Origin: Aplysia californica
Taxonomy: Eukaryota; Mollusca; Gastropoda; Aplysiida; Aplysiidae
DNA: 64,000 nucleotides
NCBI RefSeq assembly: GCF_000002075.1
Contig: NW_004797418.1
Coordinates: 296,451-360,450, forward strand
Direction: 5' to 3'
Shown here: one piece after another, positions 1 through 12,500 of the stretch
Position numbering within the stretch: the first letter of the stretch is position 1
Layout of the letters: every line of letters starts with the position of its first letter
Notes under the pieces: generated by a model
The model's database searches: none
What the model saw: the letters and a program-made list of their open reading frames with translations, nothing else
Told to the model about the DNA's origin: nothing
Program-made: the position numbers and the translations under genes

Positions 1-669
1 ATATTGTAAGTGTAAGGAGTCTTTAATAAAAATAAGTAGATAAAGTAGAAGCATTTGAAAATAATCTGAAGAGACCGTTTATAATTTATACACATGCAAT
101 CTCTTTGGATAGTCCTTTACTTTAATATAATTATTTTATTCCATTGAAAAAGAGAGAGGGTGCGGGGAGGGGCTGTAGTTGAGGAATAGGTGAGAGAGAG
201 AGAGAGATTTTTTTCATAGATTTCAAAATGATTTATTGATTTGAAAGGCCTTTGGCCCGTACATCCACACACATTTTAACATAAGGCTCGGCAATTACAT
301 AGGCCTACATTGGTGCAGCTCATTGGATATTTAGCATAAATTGGACACGCACGCACGCACACACGCACGCACGCAAGCCCACACGTGAACACACACATAT
401 ACACTCATACTCACACATACATATGTACATACATTCATACACACACACACACACTCCTACATACTTGCATGCCTACATACTACACCTACACACATACCGT
501 ACAGAGAAAGAGAGAGAGAGAGTGTGTGTGTGTGAGAAATAGAGAAACATGTTCTAATCAAATTTATAAACATGACCCCAAAAAACTCACGGTAATAAAT
601 AATAAGTATCATCGAACTCTTTATGCTTACTTTACTTTTTCCGTCCTCTGGTATCCTTAGGATGTCAGG
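1..669. repeat. Low-complexity flank: GA- and CA-rich microsatellites
   Basis: No gene is visible here. The stretch holds short (GA)n runs near 185-206 and 508-522 and a long CA-rich tract from about 348 to 500 with irregular ACGC, ACAT and ACAC units. The open frames across it are translated repeats (Thr-His or Ser-Leu runs). It lies in an intron or upstream flank of the NUDT6-like gene. Confidence 0.7.
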
Positions 670-1020
670 GAGAGGTGCAGGTTTCGGTCCTGTGCTAGGT
701 GTGTAGCGTCTGTGATAGATCATGTTATTTGTTATGTTGTTCCCAGGACCTTTTTATCCCCATCTTTCTTGGTCTTCCTCTGGATTTGAAGCCGGATTCT
801 CTGGTGTTTTAAGCTCTAGCCGCTAGTTTTATTTGGGGCATTCTGGTTAGATGTCCAAACCATTTGACTTTTCGACGCTCTATGAATTTATTACTGGTGG
901 TATACCAGTTTGTAGACATTATGGTTTCATTTCTTATGTGGTCTGTTCTTGTGATGTTGATGGTTTTACGGAGACACCTCATTTCGCATGCATTGATTTT
1001 TCTTTCTTGTTAAAGCCCCT
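670..1020 (-). mobile_element. LINE 3' fragment (reverse-transcriptase C-terminal region)
   Basis: On the minus strand, from about 1000 down to 690, the translation reads like the end of a LINE polymerase: RNETIMS, then KFIERRKVKWFGHLTRMP, then RGRPRKRW. The segment 'RR..KWFGH..RM' followed by 'GRP..RW' is characteristic of the C-terminus of RTE/CR1-like non-LTR elements. At least one in-frame stop lies between the two blocks, so it is dead. Only the 3' end is present, as expected from 5'-truncated integration. A similar remnant lies on the other strand at about 4960-5470. Confidence 0.7.
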
Positions 1021-1083
1021 TTTAAAACTTGCAAAATAAACACATAACTGATATATAAATGAATTTCCTATGTCCACCCCCAG

Positions 1084-1197
1084 GTGTGGCCGGCTTTGTG
1101 GTCAACGAAAAGAACCAGGTCCTGGTTGTCCGAGAGCGCTACCACAACACTAACCTCCGCTCTCCCTGGAAACTTCCTGGAGGTCACGCAGACAGAG
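1084..1197 (+). CDS. NUDT6: NUDT6-like exon a: start of Nudix fold
   Basis: The acceptor is ccacccccag at 1083 and the donor is gacagag|gtcag after 1197. The exon enters in phase 1 (the codon for Gly is split) and leaves in phase 1. It encodes VAGFVVNEKNQVLVVRERYH and then SPWKLPGGHADR, the first half of the Nudix box. An in-frame ATG at 1059 lies in the intron and is not taken as a start, because the Nudix family needs an upstream domain and the acceptor is good. Confidence 0.85.
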
Positions 1198-4100
1198 GTC
1201 AGATTGCCATGAGAATCTTGTTGAAGATCTTTTGGGGTTTTTTCACTTCTCTCATACTTAATCAGGGTGTCCAGCAATATTTCCTGAAAAAATTTACTAC
1301 CTGGAAAAAAAATTTACTACCCAGCAAATCAAGTCCCACACCAGCTCGAAAAAGGGAGTTCATTTGCGCCATCAATAACATATATTATTATTATTATTAT
1401 TGCATAATAAATGGAACGAAAACAACACACAACAAAGTCCAGTCAACAAAATGAAGGATAGACAGACAATCACTAGCTTGCTCACCATTAGGTTTAGTTT
1501 TAGTTAGGTTTTTACAGCGCTCGCAACTGCATAAGGCCATATATGAGCAACAAGGGGTGGGTGTCAACAGAGAAGTCCAAACGGGGAATCAAGCTCACTC
1601 TGCTCACCTCTCTAGCCACCACAGCACAAAGTCTGCTTCAACTATCAAGGCACCCCGGAAACAGTAGTTCACAAGAGTGACAAACATTTTAAAAAAGTAG
1701 AGGAAAATGACAATAATAAGGAAGAGGAAAGAAAAAGCAGCAGTTCCCCATATGTTGTTCCGCCACAGTATGAGCATGACATTGATAAATCAGCGCATAT
1801 TTACAATTCTATTGTGCTTAAGAACAGGTAAATATCCCTCCTTTTGGAATGGCCTAAAGATGCTTCAGTCAGCAGCACTGCCCTGGTGGTGGGAGGGGGC
1901 GGATTTACACCTAATGTGTGCACACAGGGTGACTGCCAAAGTGGCTCCTCAATTTTCCAGGTGGTCATCCATTTTCCAGGGGCATGTTACATAACAACAC
2001 ACGCACATAGTATATATCCAGTCTGTCGAGAACCAGTCTGGGTGTCATGACTTATATTATAGGTAGTGTAAACACGGCCTCGCGGGCACTCGCGGCCTTC
2101 CGACCGCGTGGTATCGGTAAAATCGGGGTAATTCCGATCGCTGTTTCTTTCTTCTTTCGCTATAAAACACCAAATGCCGTACACCTTGTAAAAGTTCAGC
2201 TTTTCCTCGTTACAATGGAGTAAGTTGTTTATATGTCCGATTAGTAGGAGCTGGAGAATCGCCGACGAAAGCGAAGCCCCTCGCGGTCAGAATGCGAGGT
2301 CGGCCGGGTGAAAAATTGACACGCGTGCATTCAAATGCTTCGCGGAACGAGGGATGATTAAATACCGTCTTTTCATTGGCTGAGAACTGTAGAGCTTTAA
2401 ACGGGCTTTCCCGTGATATAAGTTTAGCCGTTGGCGTCTTGATAGAAAGCTTTTAAAAATACCGTCAAAATGTTTAAAGATCACTTTTTACACAAAATAT
2501 GTAAAATACCGGCTTATAAAAAGTATTAATTAAAAGATCAGTTCATATTCTATTAGAATAAAGTAATTAAATTGGAATTATTTTACATCAATCCTTCCGC
2601 GAAACTCAGAAAGCATGTGACCCCGCATCCGTGGTACACTACAGTATAGAGCCGACTCGCTCGCCGCGGGGCCCGGTGCGGCACCGGCCAGGTCAACGCT
2701 CGGTGTTTTTGTCGAAATAACGACAGATCATCGTGTTTGAGGCAATAAAATACTGATTTGTAAAGATCTCACAGTCTTGAAAAAAATTATGCTCCATATA
2801 TTTGTTATAGTGATTGTACTCTGTTAATGTGGAGATGTTTAGTGCACTTGGTACTCTTTTATTGTCTGTCAAACATGGGGTTGCAGCCAGTGACTGACTT
2901 TAACAAATTTGATCAAATTTTAAACAACTACAATTTTCTTAAAAATTGACGGAGAGGTTAAAGAATGGTACCAAAATGCTCAGTGGATATAGGCCTTTCA
3001 AATGGAACAGATACATTTGGCATACAGCTAGTTTGAAAATTTAGTTTCTGGTACCTATATATTATGAACGTGAAAGACAAAAATTATTCCTCAAACTCAA
3101 AGTAGAGTAATAACTTGAATAGCTCAAGAAGACCCATGCAGTGTGAGAACTGTGGGGACAAGATGCAGTGACACAGAAAATCTGCCAGTCTTGAACAGAA
3201 AGGTACAATAATATTGTTATTATATAATATACCATCACCAAACTAACAAAATACGTACACTTTATTCCAATATCACTGCTTACAAGGTATGAAAGATTCC
3301 GATTCTACACACAACCTGCACCAACGCGCGCTTTGGAGAGAGCTCTAAATCTAATCAAAATTCTGATTTTGCTTCCAAGTTTTTGTCCTCTGGAGTTGCC
3401 TTCAGCACCCCCACGAGTGTATCTTTTTTAAAAAAATCAATAATCCCCTGCCCCATTCCGTAGTCCTATACTTCGCAACGCTCAGACTTTGAATGAACTT
3501 TGGCGACCCCACAGCGGCCCGGTAGATCTGCTCACATAATGCCGTTTCCTGTGGTGCGAACGAGTGCAGGTTCACTGACCGGTCACGCTGGCGAGCCCGA
3601 CAATCCAAAAATCTGCAGACGCTTGTATTTTCTCCCCCCCGCAACAAGAGACAGCAAAGTGACGAGTCCGAGTATTGATTAAATTTTATTTGCGCGGCGC
3701 CGGCGACACAGCGTTTATCCTGTACAACCAGCATGTCACAGATGTTGCGTGACAATGTATCAGTCTATCGCCGCAAATTTCTGGGTGGTCACGAAAGCGA
3801 AAGTAGATCTCGATTTTCCCGATCGAGCCTCTGTGTCACATACACTTCTGCCTGCCGCCATAGCGCCTTTTCGCGTGAAACGTACTCTCGGACAGGAAAA
3901 AGGTGAACGAATGTACAGTCGAACCTGCCCTGACGGCCACCTCTATAAGACGGCCACCCGTACAAACGGCCACTTTCCATTTCCCCCTAGCGTTTTTTCT
4001 ATATAATTTAACTGTGTAAAACGGGCACTTGTCCAACGCGGCCGCGGCCACCATATTTTAATACACAACCCTTATCACTCAAAGCAATAACACCTGTCTT

Positions 4101-7100
4101 AGACGGCCACCTCAGTGACTCTATTATGTTTTGTCATAAATTGTGCATTGGCCCCTGGCGTTGTGGGCGAGCCGTCATAATCCAATCACCTGTCGTTGTT
4201 GTTAGGTAGTTCCTCCAACCGATCCCACTGTTGACAAATAGGTAACAAATTTTCAGCTGCTGGTGAGGTAAGCATGTGATCCCTCATAACCCATAAGCCC
4301 CGCCCAAAACTCATACAAAAATCGTACGTGAGATGAGTGGTCACTGTTTAGCCAGTCTGTAACAAAGTAACAATGGACGTCAACATGAACTTGCGACAGA
4401 AGCGTCACTCGTTCTCCGAGTGGTGGAGACCCATGTGTTTGTTTTAACATGGCACTCGGTCTTCCTTGTCTGATACATTTCGTTTTACTGTCACTCTTGC
4501 GCAAAATCAGCAACAAAATAAAAATAACAAACAAAATACAAACCAACAACAACAAAAACAAGAACAGTGCAGCTACTTTCGGTTGGGACTTTAGATGGGA
4601 ATGGTTTGTTTTCTTCATCTTTATCAGTCCTGCCTAAGACGGTCACCTGTCTTATACGGCCACTTTTCTCCTTGACAATGGGTGGCCGTCTTACACAGGT
4701 TTGACTGTATATTATATCGCAATCGTGACCGGCAAAAACGGATTCATGTACTGAGGCTATGGCTCACTGAAAAGTCTTGCTGGCTTCATCATTCCGTAGG
4801 CAGGTTAATTTACGACCTCCGCCATGGCACATTTACTGCCATTTACGACCTTTACGACCAGGGCACCAAATTTACGACTTTTTTACAACTTTGCTGGACA
4901 CCCTGTTAATACTGTTCTTAGTAATCTTAGATCTATTTTCAACCCAGACAGTTCCAGTTGTTATTCACCGGCTAGTGGGGAGCAATTATCTCTACCTTTA
5001 AGTTTAAGAAAAAAAATGCTGGAATGCTCAATCTTCCCATATAGTCGTATCTATGGTGCTGAGACCTGGACTTTGACAAAGAAAGAAGAAAACAGTATAG
5101 CTGCGTTTGAGATGTAGTGCTACCGCAGAATGGTTAGAATTAGCATTAAAGCAAAAACGATGAACAATGAGATGTCAGCATCAGATTTTCCTCACAAGAC
5201 AAACACTGCTGAATAAAATAAAATGAAGGAAAATACGATGCTTTAGCCACTTAAAACGACACGAGACCATTGAAAAAAAGGGGTGCTTGAAGTAAGGATG
5301 TGGGGCTGGAAAGCCAGTTGAAGACAAAGAGTAACATGGGTGGACAACATAAAAACATGGACTGGCCTGGATATAGCAAAATGTGCACCGGCAGCTCACG
5401 ACCGTGAAGGATGGAGGGTCATTACATGTCCACCTCTGAGGCAGAGATGACACCTCCAGTAACAGTAACTGTGGGGAGCTACACATACACCATGTCATAG
5501 TCTTAACAAACTTTGTTGGCAAACTGGTCAAATGTTTTAAGCCCAGAAAACAACACTTTTCAGGAAAAATAAAAAAGCAGATTCAATCTTTAAGAAATTG
5601 TTAGCAAATTGTGTATCTTTTCTTGTTTTTTTCAACATTTAGAATTTGAATCGACAAAATATTTATTGAGCACATGCAACTGATACCTCAGATTAAGAAA
5701 CTGTCACTTTTAGCTCAGAACAACTGAACAGTTGCCAGCAAATTGTTGCTCAAGTCAAGTCAACATCTGTCTCTTCCTAGTAATGGCAACTATTTCATGC
5801 TGGTTAGTGACTTTCTACTAAATGTGACTATTTCATGCTTGGTTTTTTTCAACGCCTCATTTGCCTTCAATAAATGAAATTCTGAACAGTCTGCTAGGAA
5901 ACAACATTTCTGTTGCTTCTACTTCTAGTTCAATTTCGCTTGGCATCTAAAGTTAGTTATTGTCTAGCACTTACAGCAATAAAGTAAAGTTGATCACACA
6001 TAAATAATACTAATGATGTAAATTTATGTAGTGCCTAATCCCCAGATTGCTCCAAGTGCTATATAATGCAGAATTGTCATTCAATACAATTGACAAATGA
6101 AGAGACAGGAAATGTTCATTGTGAAACCATTTATTTGAACTTAAATTTAAACACACACACACCTACACACACACACTCACGCACAAACAACTCCCAGATT
6201 CTCATCACATACAAGAACAACATACATCGCAGCCTTTTTTCTATTCCAGGAGAGGAGATCAGCACCACCGCGGAGCGCGAGGTGTTTGAGGAGACAGGTG
6301 TCAAGTCCGAGTTTGTCTGTGTCATCGCCTTCAGGCACCTGCACAACTACCGCTTCGGTCTGTCCGACTTTTACTTTGTGTGCCTAATGAGAAGTCTCAG
6401 CTCCGAGATAAAAGCCTGCCCTAACGAGATCGCGGAGTGCGAGTGGATGGATGTAAGTTGACATATATATGGCTCGAGGGAGCTTTGGGTGGAGGGGGGT
6501 GTGAGAGAGGGAGGGAGAGAAAGAATAAAAGAGAAAAAGGAGGGAGAGGGTAAGAGATGGAAAGAGAGAAGGCAGAGGGGGGAGAATAGAGCAAGAGACA
6601 TGGGAAAGGGACAGAGTAAGAGAGAGAGAAAGAAATAAAGAACTAACAGAGAGGAAGAAGTGATTGCCATTTGAAAGTCTCAGCTTAGGGACAAAAACTT
6701 GCCCCAAGGAGATGGCGGGGTGTGAGTGGATGGATGTAAGTTGATGATACATATATATATGTGAAGCAGCCTGGTGAAATTGGGTGCTCGTCAAAATAAC
6801 GAAATCAGAGAAAGTCAAACACTACAAACCCAAACCACTTGTCATATATGAGAGATTTAACTTCTACAAAGCATCCCAAAGGGAAAATGAAAGCATTTCT
6901 CAATATCTGGCAAATCTAAGAAGGCTCTCACAGCACTGTCAATTTGAAGAATTTTTAGAATACAGTCCGCAAGTTTCACCAATACCTCTACGGAAGATCC
7001 TTCACGCTGATCACTGATCATAAGCCTGTTCTAAAGATTTTTGGACCAAAGACAAACCTACCAGCGATGGCTGCTGCCAGGATCCAAAGATGGTCATTGG

Positions 7101-9556
7101 AACTCACCAATTACCAGTATGAAATCCAGTACAGAAGAAGGGAAGATCACTGCAATGCAGACATGCTGTCAAGACTGCCACAAAAGGAAACAGAGTCAGA
7201 GAGTGAAAAGGACAAATTAGTCTATTTTTCTTACATCAATGACATGCTTATCTCTGCAGCTGACATTGCAGAAGAAACCACAAAAGATGCAGTATTGTCA
7301 AAGGTGCTGCAATATACACTGACTGGATGGCCAAATTGCGTGGAGGATGACAATCTCAAGCCATTCTTTCAAAGAAGGGAGGAGATTACCACAGAGGCAG
7401 GAGTTCTTCAGTGGGGCCTGAGAGTGATCATACCTCAGAAGTATAAAAACAGAATACTATATGAACTACACGAAGGACATCTCGGAATGAATAAAACCAA
7501 AGCAATGGCTCGTTCATATGTATATTGGCCAGAGATAGATCTGGACATTGAGAAAATGATCAAGGACTGTCACAGATATGCAGAAGGGAAGAACATGCCA
7601 GCAGCCGCTCCTGTATTCGCGTGGACGTTTCCGTCAAAACCATGGGAACGGATTCATGTAGATTTTGCGGATTACGAAGGTCAGAAATATCTCGTGCTGA
7701 TCGATGCTTACTCAAAATGGCCTGAAATAATACCTATGACACAACAACGACAGCACAGAGAACAAATGATGTGCTCAGACAGATCTTTGCAATTCACGGA
7801 TTGCCTGTCACACTTGTCAGTGATAATGGCCCACCATTTAGGTCAAGTGAATTTGAAGAATTTCTTCAGGAAAATGGTGTACAGCACATAACTTCACAGC
7901 CTTACATGCCTTCAACAAACGGATCTGCTGAGAGACTTGTTCAGTCATTTAAGAGACTTATGAAATCATCGAGCCCAGGACAAAGTGGACCGCAAATATT
8001 TGTCCAAAATCCTGTTACAACTCCGAACAACGCCTCACATGATGACTGGCAAAAGTCCAGCAGAACTCTTATTCAAAAGAAAGATAAGAATCCGGTTGGA
8101 CCTGATGAAGCCTGATCTCGTGTCTAACATGCGTCACAAGCAAGAAGCTCAGGCACAAGGAAAAATCCTCCGTGAATTTCAGCCTGGTGACCCTGTCAAA
8201 GTCAGAAACTACCGGCCAGGTGTAAACAGATGGACAAACGGAGTGATCTTACAGAGATTGGGAACCCACAGCTACTCTGTTCGCGTAGGTGGAACGGTGC
8301 GACACTGTCATATCAACCAGCTGTAGTCTGCTCCAGACATCAACGAATTACTGCCTCCGCTACCTACCGTCCCAATGCTACCAATGGGTCATGATGAGGA
8401 ACCAACGGTACCACCATCAATTGCTAACCCTGACACAACCCAAGACGCCACTCAAGGACAAGCGTCACCACAAAGATCACCACCAAGACGTTACCCAAAA
8501 CGTGTCAGAAGACCAGTTCAAAGAATGGACTTATAACTCTCACATTTAAAGTGAATGGACTGTCATAATCATAAACGTTCTCGGTGAAAGAATGGACATT
8601 TTACTTCTCTACATAAAAGTGAATGGACTGTTTTAAGGATAAACATTCTCAGTGAATTAATTACAGATGTGTTATTTAGTATTAGAAACATGAAACAAAT
8701 CATACCAAGGGACTTACCTCTGAAGTGATAATTTTGTTACAAGTTATAAGTGATTTATTTCCTTGCATCATAATGTGCACCTAAATATATTACCTTACTA
8801 TTGTTTTCAGTGAAACAAAGTAAAGCCTATCACAGAGCAATGGAGGCTTATGTCTGTTCTTTTAAGACCTATGCAATGGAGGCCCACCTATCAAACAAGA
8901 CTCATGATGTTCATATGAGAATCATCAATCCCCTCCTGGACAAGGGATACCATCTATGTCGATAATTACAGTGGAAACCTGATATAACAGGGATGGTGGG
9001 AGTAGAGAAAAAGTCCTGTTATATCCGATCCCTGTTAAATCCGAAATGCAAGGAAAGTAAGCATTTGTGGACTAATCCAGCCGTACTTATTCACGGGTAG
9101 TTGCCCTTGCCACAAGTACCCACGAACAGAGGGTTTGGCACAAACTTTCTCCTTGCCTCCTTAAACCACATCGGAAGAGCTTGGTCCACAGCGTCTGCAT
9201 CGGGTAGTCTCATCTTCTTTCCATCCAGAGCAAACTTCCCATTGGAGTATGCTGCCACTATCTTCTCTCTATCCTTAATAAAGGTGTGAATCGACCCTTG
9301 TGGAATGTCGAACTGACAACAAATCTCTGCCAGTGGAGCTTGCTTTTAGTCAACAGCCTGGATTATTTAGTATTTTTTGTCAATTGAAAGGCATTTTTTC
9401 TTGCGATTGACATCGTTGGTGGCACATTACGCAAATGTGTTGCTAGGTTTCGGGCTAAATCGAGGTCTGCAGCACACCGCAGCCCTCTCTCGCTTCACAA
9501 GCTGCGTGTACTTGCTGTGGCATGGCTTGCATGGGCTTGCTCCATCACTACGTTAC

Positions 9557-9592
<36 letters not shown>

Positions 9593-12500
9593 ACTTTCTA
9601 CACATTGTTAACTAGCCTTCGTCCCTGCTATAAGCGGTTGGGCTTCAATTAGGCCCTGTTATTGCCGATAACTTTTAATAGAGACAAAGAGTAGAAAAAA
9701 ACGGGGATTTTAAAAATCCCTGTTATTACCGGATCCCTGTTATTACCGGGCCTGTTATATATGGTTTCCACTGTATTATGCTTCCCCTCTACTCGCATCA
9801 CAGCTCGTCACAAGTAACATGGTGCTAATTAGCACTGTCCTCGCCAACTGGAAAGGATTACCAAAAGAACTCACGAAGCAGCCAATTCAGAAAGGAGAAG
9901 TTGTCCACAAACGGAAAAGTAGCCTTGTTGCCTTGAAGTGCCATGACAAAAAGAGTCAAAGGAAAAGAAGATTCTAGGTCTAGTGATCGATCTAAGAATA
10001 AGATACTAGTCTAGTCTACTAGATTTAGATTCTAGATATAGATTCTAGATTAGATAGGCCAAGGCTAAATTCTAGATCAAGAGAAAATGAAAGAGTAGAT
10101 CTAGATCTAGTAGATTCAGACTCTGATTCAAGACGGGGAAGCGAATGTGTTTTGAAAAGCTACTTTGCATCTGCCAAGCACAAACAAATGGTAGACTTAA
10201 AGAGTAAGCAAGGTGTGTCTTTGACAATGAAGGATTTCTTGAACACCAGTAGTTCAAACCAAAGTTCTGCAGCCACCACTGGATCTGCTGCCTCAACAAG
10301 TTCGGGAACAGTGGAATCGATTGTTACGAATGAGACTGTACTTGAGGCTGAGGTGCTTCACTGTTTGAATATGGTTGAAAAACATCACTGTAACTCAAGT
10401 ACCTCTAATGTGGCAGAGCTTTAGAGAGCAATAATTCCGGATTCACAGATTGCTGCCCAATTTCAAAGTGGTGACAAAAAATCTGCCTACACAACAACGA
10501 TTGGAATCGCCCCATACATCAAACGCCTGGAAATGAAGGCTCTGCAGCAGTCATCACAGTATGTGCTACTATTTGATGAATCTCTAAATGAGCATACGAA
10601 ATTCAAGCAGTTGGACACCCACATTCGTTATTGGGTTGGAAACAGTACAGACGAGATACCTGACGTCGCAATTTCTTGGTCATGTGAGAGCTGCAGACTT
10701 GCACGAACACCTCCGAACATCGATGGAGAAGCTGCCTTTAGAAGTGGAATAGTGCAGCTATCTATGGATGGACCGAATGTCAACTGGGCCGCATACAAAA
10801 GCTTTTCAAAGGAAGTGGAAGAGGAGACAAGCCAAGTTCTACTCAACATTGGATCCCGTGGCCTGCATACTATCAATAATGCCTTTAAAGATGGAATGAA
10901 CAAAAGCAACTCTAACCTGGGCAGCTACTAATCAGCACTACATTATCTTTTCAAGGACAAACCTGCGAGGCGGGAAGATTGGAGAGAGCTCTCAAGCTTC
11001 ACAATTCTATCAAGACTTTCATTAGCGTAGTAAGGAAAGAGACAGGTTCTGAGCCCACGTGCAAGTCTTGTGCTACGCTGAAGGAAGATGTTGCAGATCC
11101 TTTCCTGGAGGCAAAATTAGAAGCCAGCCTTGTTGTTGCTAAAGTTGCTGCCCCATTCCTAAAGACATACCAGTCAGACAGTCCAATGTTACCATTTTTT
11201 GCCTCTGATCTTTTTGACCTGGTGAAAAGGCTGCTAAATAAGGTTGTGAGGGCAGACGTCATGAGCACCATTTCAGCATCCAAAGACATCCACAAGCTGA
11301 ACTTGGACGACATCGGAATCTTTAAGACTACCCACCACATTGTTGTCGGCACTGCCGCCGAGGACCTGCTGAAATTCATTAAGGAAAGTGACCTACAAGT
11401 CTTAACTTTTAAGGATAGCTTCGGGATGTTCATCCAGTCAGTTGTTAAAAAGCTTATTGACAAGTCAACCATCAAATTTAAGCTTGTCCGTTGCTGTGTG
11501 TTCCTTGACCCCACCATGATGATCAAGGAGAAGGCCAAGAGTCTAACTGACTCAAACCTTGGACGTACTTAGAGAGGCAAGTAAAGTGACGGCCGCGGAA
11601 TGTGATGTCATCATAGATGAGTTTGATGACTTTCGCTTGAAGGTGGATCGATCAATTTTTGCTGCTCATACTCCATCCTCTGAACGCCTGGACATGTTCT
11701 TACATAAACATCTAAAAGACTCCTGCCCTCAGCTCTGGAAAGTGGTGCAAATAATACTGGTTCTATCACATGGACAGTCATCAGAGGAGAGAGGATTCTC
11801 TTTCAATAAAGAAATTAGTGTTGAGAACTTATCAGTTAGTTTTTAGTTTTAGTAGAGGTTTTACGGCGCTCGCAACTGCATAAGGTCATATGAGCGCCAG
11901 AAGATTAGAGGTGTTGCTAGAGAATAACAAACATAAAAAAGAAGAAGGGGAGATAAGGACGATAGATGTTTGATAGGAAAGAAGAAGCAAACCACACCAG
12001 AGCACCGACCAACCACCCACGAGAACTTATCAGAGGTGTCCCTGATTCCTCAAAGGAGGATAACATTAAGAGATGGGGTGGCACCACCAAAGTCCCAATG
12101 ACAAAGGAACTCCTGCCTGCGGCAGCAAGTGGAAGGCAAAATGACAAGCAGTATTTGGAGAGAGAAAAGGAGAAGAGGCTAGATCAATCTAAAAGGAAGG
12201 CAGAAACCAAAACAGAGGATCTGATGGCTCTGAGACAAAAGAAACAGAAACCGCTAGTGGAGTCAAATGACTTGGTATCAGAGGCGGACAAATTAGCAGC
12301 TCAAGCTGAGGCAAAAGGCAACTTCCTTCTGCTCTCTAGATCAAATGCCTTGAGAGAAAAGAGCAAAACAAAGCTGGCAGATATCACTTCTCTGGAAGCC
12401 GCTATCCAGGAGAAGTTAAAGGAATTTTGAGGTGATCGTCTCAGACAGTTGTACATAGTGTATATAACTATATAGACCAAACTTCCTTGTTTTACAAAGT

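Noticed and set aside
385-723. Overlapping open frames of 91 and 88 residues on both strands
   Set aside because: They translate CA- and GA-rich microsatellite sequence (Thr-His and Leu-Ser runs) and have no family motif.
851-1039. 62-residue + strand frame just before NUDT6 exon a
   Set aside because: The opposite strand reads as a LINE polymerase end; the + frame is its shadow and does not splice in phase to the Nudix exon.
3402-3755. 117-residue minus-strand frame in a CpG-rich patch
   Set aside because: No recognisable motif, no splice context and a Cys-rich but irregular composition; kept only as an unexplained patch.
4777-5117. Overlapping + frames of 74-97 residues
   Set aside because: The last part is a LINE end; the remainder is Leu/Phe-rich translation of AT-rich intron.
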